Shown here: positions 50,217 to 59,300 of the stretch, in pieces
Layout of the letters: every line of letters begins with the position of its first letter
Numbering within the stretch: the stretch's first letter is position 1
NCBI GenBank assembly: GCA_945881865.1
Contig: CAMCVK010000001.1
Coordinates: 372,001 to 436,000, forward strand
DNA length: 64,000 nucleotides
DNA from: Fimbriimonas ginsengisoli Gsoil 348
GTDB lineage: Bacteria > Armatimonadota > Fimbriimonadia > Fimbriimonadales > Fimbriimonadaceae
Reading direction: 5' to 3'
Notes under the pieces: model-generated
Database searches by the model: none
Seen by the model: only the letters and a program-made list of their open reading frames with translations
What the model was told of the DNA's origin: nothing
Translations under genes and position numbers: made by a program

Positions 50217-51751
50217 CTCGATTTAGGTCGGATAAACGCGCTGTATCGGGGCTCTGGGTCCTGCTCGATGCGCGTGATGAACATCTCGATTTCAAAAGTG
50301 TGCCCATCCTTGTGCAGCGCATCTATGGAGATGACCTGGTTTAGCACTCGGCTCTCGCGAGTTGTCAGGTAGCGCTCCAATCCGTTACGATGCGCCTCCC
50401 TGTGTTGCCGAGGAATAATGAGATCCTCTAACAGCTCACCCACAGCACTTAGCGCACTGTGACCGAAAATCTTTTCCGCTTGTGAATTCCAAAACTTCAC
50501 TTCCCCCTCGGCATTGATGATAATGACGGCATCCATCGATCCTCGGAATAGGCTCGTCATGAGCTCAAATTCTTTCCGCCATGCCGAGACTTCTCTGAAC
50601 TTCCACAGATATCCGACAACGTGGGGTTCCGACTTTACAATCGTGAAGTCACGCTCGTATATCTTCCCATTACGTAATTGTACGACATCTCCGTAAACAC
50701 TAACGCCATTTCGCACGATTTCCTCTACGCGGTCTATGTATTCGTCGGGAGCGACGAACGCCCCCCGCAGAACCTCTACCAACAAGCCGGAATCCATCCC
50801 GAGGAACGCGTTAGGGGAACCTCTGATGCCGAACGCGCTGAGAAAGGGTCGGTTCACGTATCGAATTCGCCTCGATGGATCCTCAAAATATACGGCCGAC
50901 GGCATATTATCAACTAGCGTCGAGATCAACAAGGCCGCGTGACGAAGCTCTTCTTCAATTGCTCGCCGATCACGCTCGTTCTGCCAGCCCCGTAGATAGC
51001 TCGCATACGTCGCAACAACGGGACCAATGTGGTCGACGAGATCCAAGTCATAGCCGCCAGGCCGATTCCCTAGTCCAATTACGCCCAGCAGCTGCCCGTC
51101 TCCGAAAACAGGTATCCCCAGAAACGTGTTCAGTGGCGGATGGCCTTCCGGCAGCCCTCCCGCTCTAGGATCGCTGTAAGGATCGTTTGAAATGATGACC
51201 TCTTGTTCGGTCAGAACTGCACCAAACAGAGTGTCCAAATTTCGGAACTCCATCCCCAAAGTTTCGGTCTCGCTGAAGAGCGCGCGCGTCTCTGCGTCCC
51301 AGGCAATATTCGTCATGGCGTGAGTTCGCATGAACGGGGCGCCCTTTTCATCCCGATAGACTTCCGCCAGGAACCCATACTCGGACTGAGTAAGAGCAAG
51401 TGCCTCCTCAAGAAACCATGCAAATAGTTCCTTAAAGATAGCTCTGCCCTCCATAAACTCTAGCAAGCATTGCAGGTTAGCCTCTAGTTGATTTCGCTGG
51501 GCCGCCTGCGCTGCTTCCGCTAGGCTTCGACCTTGACGCTGAAAAGTGCTTCTGGGACTGACGCTGCTCCCTTCCAAATTACGGAACGCATGTTCCTCAG
51601 CCTCGCGCGAGAAAGCTGCCGCTCGCCTTGGCATATTGTATTGCCCCAGAAATTTCTTCCAATAGCTCTGCGTGCTTGCCTTTAATAGCGATATGTTTGC
51701 ATTATTGTCGACCTGCCTGGCTTCATCGCTAGTCGGAGAGTGGACTTCCAT
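50210..51751 (-). CDS. GAF-PAS-PAS sensor with remnant HTH (divergent paralogue)
   Basis: A 513-residue protein. A GAF domain is at about 115-275 (YGFLAEVYRDEKGAPF, GIPVFGDGQLLGVIGL) and two PAS domains at about 280-395 and 400-510. It aligns over its whole length with the next gene upstream. The N-terminal HTH keeps only the recognition-helix half (NISLLKASTQSYWKKFLGQY); the preceding scaffold helix is replaced by unrelated sequence. DNA binding is therefore doubtful. Base composition is visibly more AT-rich than in its neighbours. A TACAAT box 8 bases before ATG 51751 supports this start. Confidence 0.75.
   Translation of the reverse strand: MEVHSPTSDEARQVDNNANISLLKASTQSYWKKFLGQYNMPRRAAAFSREAEEHAFRNLEGSSVSPRSTFQRQGRSLAEAAQAAQRNQLEANLQCLLEFMEGRAIFKELFAWFLEEALALTQSEYGFLAEVYRDEKGAPFMRTHAMTNIAWDAETRALFSETETLGMEFRNLDTLFGAVLTEQEVIISNDPYSDPRAGGLPEGHPPLNTFLGIPVFGDGQLLGVIGLGNRPGGYDLDLVDHIGPVVATYASYLRGWQNERDRRAIEEELRHAALLISTLVDNMPSAVYFEDPSRRIRYVNRPFLSAFGIRGSPNAFLGMDSGLLVEVLRGAFVAPDEYIDRVEEIVRNGVSVYGDVVQLRNGKIYERDFTIVKSEPHVVGYLWKFREVSAWRKEFELMTSLFRGSMDAVIIINAEGEVKFWNSQAEKIFGHSALSAVGELLEDLIIPRQHREAHRNGLERYLTTRESRVLNQVISIDALHKDGHTFEIEMFITRIEQDPEPRYSAFIRPKSST
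50229..50269. repeat. 41-bp sequence identical to 51860-51900
   Basis: This segment encodes the C-terminal region EQDPEPRYSAFIRP of the sensor. It is identical base for base to the same place in the paralogue, although the rest of the two genes has diverged strongly at third positions. Confidence 0.85.
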
Positions 51752-51759
51752 CGGCCCGG

Positions 51760-51765
51760 ATTGTA
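51760..51765 (-). promoter_or_regulatory. -10-like TACAAT upstream of divergent sensor
   Basis: On the minus strand TACAAT ends 8 bases before ATG at 51751. The inverted repeat CGGCCC/GGGCCG (51753-51774) surrounds it. Confidence 0.5.
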
Positions 51766-51831
51766 CAGGGCCGATTCACGAAATCTTGGTCGCCAATTCT
51801 CACGCCCCAAAAGCGTGTACCACAAAAGTAG

Positions 51832-51847
51832 CACGTAATTTTACGTG
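51832..51847 (-). terminator. Hairpin at the stop codon of the first sensor gene
   Basis: CACGTA and TACGTG with loop ATTT straddle the stop codon at 51841, matching the hairpin at 50201-50216. No T-tract follows, so the role as a terminator is uncertain. Confidence 0.5.
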
Positions 51848-53421
51848 GCCGATTTCGGCCGGATAAACGCGCTGTATCGGGGCTCTGGGTCCTGCTCGAT
51901 ACACGTAATAAGAAGCTCCACATCCAGCAGCTGCCCAGATTTGTGGAGACCCGAAATGGAGATGACCTGGTTCAAAACTCGGCTCTCGCGGGTCGCCAAA
52001 AATCGCTCAAGGCCGCGACGATGGGATTCCCGGTGCTCCAACGGAACGATGAGATCGCCGAGCAGCTTGCCTACGGACTCGGCGCTCGTGTAGCCAAACA
52101 TCCCTTCTGCCTTAGAGTTCCAGTACTCGACGATGCCCGCCGCGTTAATGACGATCACGGCGTCCATCGCCCTTTGGAACACACTCGCCAGCATCTCATG
52201 TTCGCTGCGCCAGATCGTGACTTCGCGGTACTTCCAGAGGTACCCGAGCAGGCGTTCGTTCTTTCGCACGACAACGAAGTCGCGCTCGTACACCTTGCCG
52301 TTTGCTAGCCGGACGATGTCGCCCGGAACATCGACCCCGGCGAGAAGCAGGTCATCCACGCGCTGCATAAAGCCGTCCGGATCCGCAAACATTGGTCGCG
52401 AGAGCTCTGCAACCAGCGCGCAGTCCATGCCAAGAAAATCGTTCGGCGACCCGCCAGCCCCGAAGACTTCCAGGAACAGCCGGTTTACATACTGAAGTCG
52501 GCGCTTGCCGTCCTCAAAAAGGATCGCGGTCGGCATGGAGTCCACGAGCGTGGAGGTCAGAATCGCGGCGTTTGTAATCTCTTCTTCCACCGAGCGACGG
52601 TCGCGTTCGGCCTGCCAACCCACGAGGTAGCTAGCGAACGTCGCTACCAACGGGCCGAGGTACTCCGCGATCTCCGCCTGGTATCCACCGGGTCGGTTCG
52701 CCAGCCCGATGACGCCGATCAGGTGATTTCCGCTAAATACCGGAAGCCCGAGAAACGCCGTCATTGCCGGGTGCCCGGTTGGCAAACCACCGGCTCGGGT
52801 GTCGTTCTCGGGGTCATTTGAGATAACAATTTCTGCCGAGGTAGCAACAGCACCAAAGAGCGTGCTCAGGTTTCGGAATTCCATTCCGGCATCCCCGGCC
52901 TGGCTCACCATCTCTCGGCTTGCCTCATCCCAAGCGATGTTCGTCACCGCGTGGGTTCGAAGGAAGGGTTTGTTCTCTTCGTCGCGATGGACCTCGGCCA
53001 AGAAGCCGTACTCCGACTGGCTGAGGCCAAGAAGCTCAGAAAGAAATCGTTCGAAGACCTCGCGGAAGCCGGTTCGACCGCCGATGAACTCAACGGTGCA
53101 CTCCGTGATCGCCTGGAGCACGTTGCGTTGCGCAAGCTCCTTTGCCTCGGCGAGGGTTCGCCCGCTGACCTCGGTCGCAACCTCAAGTTCCGACGGGCTC
53201 GGGCTGAGACGCAACATCGCCTTTTGCTCGGCGTGACGCGCCACGACCTCGGTTCGGCTAGCCGCCTGGTACTTCAGCAGGATGCGACGCCAGTAGCTGC
53301 TGACGGTCGCCTTGCTGATGTCGAGCTTAACAGCGATTTGCTTATCGGTGAAGCCCTCGGCGGCGAGCTCCAAAACCTGTACTTCTCTTCCGGTAGCCGA
53401 AATCTCTTTAGCGTTCTTCAT
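51841..53421 (-). CDS. LuxR-type HTH, GAF and PAS sensor-regulator
   Basis: A 526-residue one-component regulator with its HTH at the N-terminus (residues about 5-65: GREVQVLELAAEGFTDKQI, then SKATVSSYWRRILLKYQ). A GAF domain follows (about 125-290: YGFLAEVHRDEENKPF, GLPVFSGNHLIGVIGLANRP), then two PAS domains (about 295-410 and 415-525). The GAF may bind a small ligand and the PAS domains a cofactor; none can be named. ATG at 53421 is chosen; the frame extends to 53475 without support. The paralogue downstream lies 89 bases away. Confidence 0.82.
   Translation of the reverse strand: MKNAKEISATGREVQVLELAAEGFTDKQIAVKLDISKATVSSYWRRILLKYQAASRTEVVARHAEQKAMLRLSPSPSELEVATEVSGRTLAEAKELAQRNVLQAITECTVEFIGGRTGFREVFERFLSELLGLSQSEYGFLAEVHRDEENKPFLRTHAVTNIAWDEASREMVSQAGDAGMEFRNLSTLFGAVATSAEIVISNDPENDTRAGGLPTGHPAMTAFLGLPVFSGNHLIGVIGLANRPGGYQAEIAEYLGPLVATFASYLVGWQAERDRRSVEEEITNAAILTSTLVDSMPTAILFEDGKRRLQYVNRLFLEVFGAGGSPNDFLGMDCALVAELSRPMFADPDGFMQRVDDLLLAGVDVPGDIVRLANGKVYERDFVVVRKNERLLGYLWKYREVTIWRSEHEMLASVFQRAMDAVIVINAAGIVEYWNSKAEGMFGYTSAESVGKLLGDLIVPLEHRESHRRGLERFLATRESRVLNQVISISGLHKSGQLLDVELLITCIEQDPEPRYSAFIRPKSAT
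51860..51900. repeat. 41-bp sequence identical to 50229-50269
   Basis: Second copy of the perfect 41-bp match between the two sensor genes, at the same distance from the stop codon in both. Confidence 0.85.
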
Positions 53422-53488
53422 TAGCGGTCGGACATTTGATCCTACCTTCGGTTCCCGGCAATGCCTGACGCACAAACGTGTTAACGGA

Positions 53489-54175
53489 TTACCGTTTGGG
53501 CTGGCTCGCCTCGCGGAACTCCGCCCATAGGGCGTCTGCCGTCTTGCCGGTGAACTTCACAAACGTCGGCATCGGATCTTCGGCGCGCCGAAGGTTGCGG
53601 TCAAGCGCCGGAACGAGACGGAGGTCGTACCGCTGCGAGGTCCAGGCGAGCCAGGCGGCCGTTGTCCGATAGGCGTCTCGGTAGCTTGCACGTGAGAAAT
53701 CAATCCGTGTGCGAGGGGCTTCCGGCTCGTAGCGCCACCAACGGGTGTAGTCCGCGATGCCTTCCACGAGCCAGCCGACGTCGTTCTTGTTGGCCGGGTA
53801 TGCCTGCACTACGTGGGTAAGTTCGTGGATAACGATCCCCAAATCGTCGGGATACTTTCGCACCCATTCCGCGCTAAATGAAATCTCGTCTCCCGCGCAG
53901 TAGGCCGGGGCATCCTGCTTTGCCCGGAACACAAACCGCAAAGACTTTGGTCGCTTGAATTCTTCCGTCGCAAGTAGCTGGCACAACTGCGGGAACCAGC
54001 TGGTGGCGAGGCTACGCGCGGTTTCGGCCCACGCTTGCAAGTCCGGCGCTTCCTTCGTGTCGATCAAAATCTTTGGGCACCGGATGGGTTTGGCGAGGGG
54101 ATAGACGTAACGGGCAAGTTCTGCCTTGGTGGGCGGAGCGACCAACAGCATCGCGAGAATAGGGGCAGCAAGCAT
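53489..54175 (-). CDS. Secreted basic-secretory-protein-like metallopeptidase
   Basis: A protein of about 228 residues with a signal peptide (MLAAPILAMLLVAPPTKA). The BSP-family zinc motif HELTH is at about 112-116, followed by WLVEGIADYTRWW, which is diagnostic of that family (plant basic secretory proteins and bacterial relatives). ATG at 54175 is preferred since it begins the signal peptide; GTG at 54223 would add 16 residues. Peptidase activity is predicted for the family but its substrate is unknown. Confidence 0.8.
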   Translation of the reverse strand: MLAAPILAMLLVAPPTKAELARYVYPLAKPIRCPKILIDTKEAPDLQAWAETARSLATSWFPQLCQLLATEEFKRPKSLRFVFRAKQDAPAYCAGDEISFSAEWVRKYPDDLGIVIHELTHVVQAYPANKNDVGWLVEGIADYTRWWRYEPEAPRTRIDFSRASYRDAYRTTAAWLAWTSQRYDLRLVPALDRNLRRAEDPMPTFVKFTGKTADALWAEFREASQPKR

Positions 54176-54273
54176 GAACCCGTATTTGACCACGGTATCG
54201 TACGAGAACGTTCGACAGCGCACTTTCCTACAACTTCGGAACGCGGAGTCGCGGCAATAGGGTATGCGACTGT

Positions 54274-54807
54274 GTGCTTCATAAAGCTCGTGAGCTTCAC
54301 CGTATTGTCGGTCTCGTCAACGCGGTCTTCCTCCTGCTGATCAGCGTCACTGGCTTTCTGCTCGCCACGAAGTCTCGCGTTGCCTGGATCCGTCCCGAGG
54401 AGAAAACGGGTCAGAAAATCGAGAGCCACGTCGATACCATTTCGGTAGATCGGGCGATGCAGGCGGCTTTCGCCGTCGGGTTAGCCGAACTGAAGACGCC
54501 GAAGGACATCGACCGCGTTGACTACCGGCCGAAGCGAAACGTCTACAAAATCGTCGCGAAAACCGGCTACCAGGAGGTTCAGGTGGACGGCAAGACCGGC
54601 GAGGTTTTGCAGGTGGCCAAGCGAATCGACCAGTTCACCGAGGACGTCCACGACCTGAGCTTTTTTGGCGACGGCTTCAACACCTTCGTCTTACCGGTGG
54701 TCGCGCTCTGTCTCGCGACGCTTAGCGTGAGCGGAATCGTGATCTACACGATTCCGATTCTTCGCCGACGGAAGTTCTTCAAAAAGAATCCGCCTAGGGC
54801 TGGATGA
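54274..54807 (+). CDS. PepSY-associated two-helix membrane protein
   Basis: A 177-residue protein, GTG start. One membrane segment lies at about 12-30 (VGLVNAVFLLLISVTGFLLA). A PepSY-like extracytoplasmic domain follows (about 55-120: YKIVAKTGYQEVQVDGKTGEVL), then a second segment at about 140-165 (FVLPVVALCLATLSVSGIVIY). PepSY proteins inhibit or regulate extracytoplasmic peptidases, and others belong to metal reductases. The divergent neighbour is the BSP-like peptidase, a suggestive but unproven pairing. Confidence 0.78.
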   Translation: MLHKARELHRIVGLVNAVFLLLISVTGFLLATKSRVAWIRPEEKTGQKIESHVDTISVDRAMQAAFAVGLAELKTPKDIDRVDYRPKRNVYKIVAKTGYQEVQVDGKTGEVLQVAKRIDQFTEDVHDLSFFGDGFNTFVLPVVALCLATLSVSGIVIYTIPILRRRKFFKKNPPRAG

Positions 54808-55951
54808 GGTGCGGAACGAAGCGGCTGGTATCGGTGGTGATCCATCCGTCGGCTTCGCGAATGCCCACGCCGCAGGATTCATCCCCGACGACCCAGGAGC
54901 CGATCACGGCCGCACCGGCAACCGTCCAGTACAGCGGCGCCACTGCCTGATAGACGAAGCGCGGCTCGAACCCGGCCGGCCCCATCTCGGCTTCCGGCGT
55001 TTCTTCTTGAGTCACGCCTTCGACCACAACGGTAATGCCATCGCCCTCGCGCGAAAATAACGGCTTTCGCACGAAGTCGGTGAGGTCTCCGGGTTCGTCG
55101 AAATAGGCCGGCAATAGGTTAGGGTGACCGGGATATCGCTGCCAAAGGATCGGAAGCAACGCCTTGTTGGAAAGCAGCATCTTCCACATCGGCTCGATCC
55201 AGATCGAGCGCATGTCCGGGAGGAGTGCCTTCTCACCGAAGTCTTCGCGCACCAACCACTCCCACGGATACAGCTTGAAGAGCTTTCGGATCGGGGCTTC
55301 CGCCGCATCCACGAACGTATTGCGGTCCGAATTCCAACCAATGTCGCTCATCAGAAGGCCATCGCTTCGCAGGCCAGCCGAGGTCGCCGTATCCCGAAGC
55401 AGGGAGACCGTGAGTAGGTCCTCATCCGAATCGGAGTGCGCGAAGTGAATCTTGCCGGGCAACGTGCCGTCGGCACTGAGTGCCTGCCAACGCGCGACGA
55501 GAGCCTCCCAAATCGAGTTGAACTGGTCGGAACCAGGGAATCGGTCCTGGCTCCATTGCCATTGTACGACCGCCGCCTCGAGCAGAGCGGTCGGCGTGTC
55601 GGCATTGTATTCCAGGAGCTTGGGCTCCGATTCGCCGTCGTAAGCCAGGTCGAACCGGCCGTAGAGATGCCCCTTTGGGCCCTTGTAATCTTCGATCATC
55701 GCCGTCGCGGCGGCTTCCGGGATCCCAAATTCAGCGATCTGGCGGGTTCGAATCAGGTCGTCAACTGTTTCGAGACAGAGCCGATGAAGCTCGTTGGTCG
55801 CGTTTTCGATGCGCTCGACATCGGTATCGTCCAGCGTGTAGTAGGCACTCTCGTACCAGTACGGCTGCCCGCCGAGCGTGTGGTAGGTGAGGCCCCATTT
55901 CTCGACCTTAGCCGGCCAATCGGGGCGGGGAGGAATGTCAAAACGTCGCAT
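54794..55951 (-). CDS. Glutathionylspermidine synthase-family ATP-grasp ligase (YgiC/YjfC-like)
   Basis: A 385-residue ATP-grasp carboxylate-amine ligase of the GSP_synth family. The N-terminus has PYWYESAYYTLDDTDVERIE; the ligase motifs include YGRFDLAYDGESEPKLLEYN and ADTPTALLEAAVVQWQW. The family includes the synthetase half of E. coli Gsp and the orphan enzymes YgiC and YjfC, whose product is not glutathionylspermidine. The amidase domain of Gsp is absent. It is preceded in the operon by a glycine-rich lipoprotein 3 bases away, the same arrangement as ygiB-ygiC. It overlaps the convergent PepSY gene by 14 bases. Confidence 0.87.
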   Translation of the reverse strand: MRRFDIPPRPDWPAKVEKWGLTYHTLGGQPYWYESAYYTLDDTDVERIENATNELHRLCLETVDDLIRTRQIAEFGIPEAAATAMIEDYKGPKGHLYGRFDLAYDGESEPKLLEYNADTPTALLEAAVVQWQWSQDRFPGSDQFNSIWEALVARWQALSADGTLPGKIHFAHSDSDEDLLTVSLLRDTATSAGLRSDGLLMSDIGWNSDRNTFVDAAEAPIRKLFKLYPWEWLVREDFGEKALLPDMRSIWIEPMWKMLLSNKALLPILWQRYPGHPNLLPAYFDEPGDLTDFVRKPLFSREGDGITVVVEGVTQEETPEAEMGPAGFEPRFVYQAVAPLYWTVAGAAVIGSWVVGDESCGVGIREADGWITTDTSRFVPHLIQP

Positions 55952-55954
55952 CGA

Positions 55955-56242
55955 CTAGCTTCCGCCGCCGCCGAAGCTGCCGAAGCCGCCGCGCGAGGTT
56001 GAGCTGCCGACTCCGCCGGCCCGCGAGCCGGTGCCTGGATCGTACGAACCGCCTGAGATTCGGCCGCCGCCAATCGGGCTGCCGCCGTAGATGAAACGCG
56101 AACCAGCGGTTCCCCGGTTGCACTCGATATCGGGCCGACGGTTCCCGAGTTGGTCGACGCAGTCGCGCCGCTGACCCGCACAACCGGTCAGGATAAGGCT
56201 AGAGAAGGCAATAACGTAAACGAGTTGGATTTCTTTTTTCAT
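55955..56242 (-). CDS. Small glycine-rich lipoprotein (YgiB/DUF1190-like)
   Basis: A 95-residue predicted lipoprotein. The signal peptide ends ILTGC (Cys about 20). The mature part has a DCVDQLGNRRPDIEC pair of cysteines, then a Gly/Ser-rich region and the C-terminal SRGGFGSFGGGGS. E. coli YgiB and YjfM, encoded next to YgiC-type ligases, are lipoproteins with a GGFG-type tail; this looks like a short relative. ATG at 56242 is preferred to 56257. The tail is the obvious candidate for modification by the adjacent ligase. Confidence 0.68.
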   Translation of the reverse strand: MKKEIQLVYVIAFSSLILTGCAGQRRDCVDQLGNRRPDIECNRGTAGSRFIYGGSPIGGGRISGGSYDPGTGSRAGGVGSSTSRGGFGSFGGGGS

Positions 56243-56309
56243 TTCAGAAAAGACCATAAAGATTTACGCGTTTGTCCATGTCGAGGATGCATTCGAGGCT
56301 TAGATTTTC

Positions 56310-59300
56310 TTATTTCGACGTGAATGTAGCGCTGCCGGACCCCATCTTGTAAACCTTCTGGCTGCCATCGCGTTGCGGTACGACGACCTCGGCCCGAACG
56401 TTTGGCGGGACCTCAACCTTAACCGAAACGGTGCGACCGTTTCGCCGCCACGAGCACCGAATCTTTCCGCGAACCGAGTTGAACTTGGCATCCGCCCAAC
56501 TCAACTTAGGGTCGAAAACCGGCGCGATTCGAACCCGACCGAAGCCCGGCTCGAGCGGCGTGATTCCACCGATCGTCTGGAACATCCAGCCCGCGACCGC
56601 GCCGTAGGCGTAGTGCGAGAATGAGTTCATGCCTGGGTCTTGGTAGCCCTTCTCGGGCGTCCAGCCGTCCCACCGCTCCCAGATCGAGGTCGCTCCATTT
56701 ACGATTGTGAAGCCCCACGACGGGAAAGTCGTGTTGTGCAACAGCCGAAACGCAACGTCATTGCGCCCGATCTTCGAGAGGACGTGCATAAGGTCACGCG
56801 TGCCCACGAACCCGGTCGAAAGATGCCAGTTTCGCTTTTCGATGTCCGCCACGAGGAAGTTAGCGGCCAGTTTTGCCTGCTTTGGCTCCAGGAGGTCGAA
56901 CGCCAGGGCAAGAACATAGCTGCACTGGGTTTCGCCTCGCACCTTGCCGTCGGCGGAGACGTACGCCGATTGGAACGCCTTTCGAAGCCGTTGATGTAAT
57001 GCTTCGTACCGGTTGGCGTCCTGGGTCTCGCCCAAGATCCGGGCGGCGCGCGCCACCAGCGCGGTGCTTCCGGCGAAGTACGCGGTGGTGATCACATCGT
57101 TCGGCGTGTTCGCGCCGATGCTGAGCCAGTCGCCGAAGGCGTGGTACTGGTCGGGCGGCAACAGGCTTGGCTTCGAGCGCTTCAGGCAGAACTCGATGAA
57201 CCGCTTCATGTTTGGGTAGTGCTTCGCCAGCATCGCCCGGTCGCCGTACATGTCGTAAATCGTCATCGGGCAGATGACTCCGGCGTCAGACCACGCCGGT
57301 CCGCCGTCGTCTAGCCCGGCCAAAACGGGGGCCACTTTGGGATACTGCCCGTCGGCGCGCTGGTCGTCATCCAGCGTCTCGCCCCACTTCCGAAAGAACG
57401 CCTGGACGTCGGAGAAGTAGCTCGCGGTCTGCACGTAGGCCTGGGCGTCGCCGGTCCAGCCGAGCCGCTCGTCGCGCTGGGGGCAGTCGGTGGGAACGTC
57501 GATGAAGTTCATCTTCTGCGTCCACCAGGCGTTCTGCACTAGCTTGTTCAGCATGGGATCGCTTGTGACGAGTGACCCGGTCTCGGGCGTGTCCGAGGAG
57601 ATCGCCAACGCCTGGATGGTCGAAGGATCTGGCTTGTGGACCAGCCCCGAGACCTCAACATATTGGAAGCCGTGGAACGTAAATCTTGGGTTCCATGTTT
57701 CGACTCCGGTCCCGGCCGCGACGTAGCGATCGATCGCTTGCGCCATCCGCAGGTTCGTTGTGTAGAGCTGCCCCTTTGCGTCGAGCCGCTCGCCGTGGCG
57801 AATTGTGATGGCAGAACCCTTGGGTTGCCGGACCCGTAACCGAACAAATCCGCTTAGGTTCTGGCCAAAGTCGATTAGGTAGACGCCTGGCCGAAGCGTA
57901 CGAATCGACTTCATTCGGACCGTCTGGTACGGCCGGACAGGGTTACCCGGGAAGGCTTCGATCTTGGTCGCGTAGTTTCCGATCCGGACTCCCGACCACC
58001 TGCGCGGCTTGAAGGTCGCGTCGTAGGTTTCGCCGTGAAGGAAATGTTCGTCGCGAATCGGGCCCTCGCGGAAGTTCCACCGCTCGTCCGTGCCGACCGT
58101 CTGCCGCGTGCCGTCGGTGAACTCGAGTTCGACCTGAGCCTTCAGCATCGGTGTGCTGCCGTAGTGCTCCCGCTGCATGCCCCAGGCGACGTAACCCGCA
58201 AACCACCCTTGGCCCAAAACGGCGTCCAATCGGTTTTCGCCGGGCTTGAGGAAGCTCGTAACGTCGAACGAGCGATAGTGAACGCGCTTTCGGTAGCTTG
58301 TCCAACCGGGCGTGAACAGATCGTCGGTGACTCGCTTCCCGTTGACCTCGAAGTCCACGATGCCAAGGGCGGTAACGTACGCGGTGGCCCGCTTCACTCG
58401 CTTCGCCAATTTGAAGTTGCGTTCGAAATACTGCGCGGGGGCACGGACAATCTGGCCGGCGTTGAGCGGCCCCCAAGGGCTGACGCCGTTCGGGCCGACT
58501 TCCTTAGCCGGCTTGCCGTCGCACTCCCAACTGGAATCGGTCAGGAACTCGCGCCGACTGCCACCGCCGTCGTACAAGTCCATTTTGGCGATGAGGCCGC
58601 TCGGTCCGCGCTCGGCGTTGTTCACGACGACCTCCAGGACGTTACCGTCGCGGCGCAGATCGAACTGATTGGTGACTTCTACGGGCTTTCGCCAGCCTTC
58701 TGGGTCGGTGGTCCGCGCGATTTCCTTTCCGTTCAGTCGCACCACGAAGGTGTTATCCGCCGTCAGGAAAAGCTTCAACGGACCGCCGACGCCCGAGAAC
58801 CGCTTGATGTAGGTGGATTCTCCCGCCGGAACCTGGCCCACCGGGTGAGCGGCGGATTGGATCCACTTGGCGTTACCCAGAACTTCCGGCACCGGGACCG
58901 GCTTGTTTCCGAAGACCCACTTTGCGCTCCAGTCGGAGTTCTTCTGAAGGCCGGTGGCGAAGTTTGCCGACTCGCTCCAGGCGGAGGCGCGGCCCTTCTC
59001 ATCCCAAATCCGAACCTTCCACCAAGCGTGTTGCCGCGAGGTTAGCGGCTTGCCACCGTAGCGCACCCCGAACGTGGCCGAGCTTGCAACCCGGCCACTG
59101 TTCCACAAATCGCCCTGGTTCGCGGCCAGCCTTGCCGGGCTGCTCGCCACCAGGACCGAGTAGGCCGACTGCCGCAAGTTGATCCCGCCGCATCGCACCG
59201 GCCGAAGTTTCCAAGAAAGCTCCGGTCGTGTCGCCTGGATGGCGAGCGGGTTCGTCAGGGCCTCACACCGCAGATCGAACGCAACCAGCGAGGCAGATAC

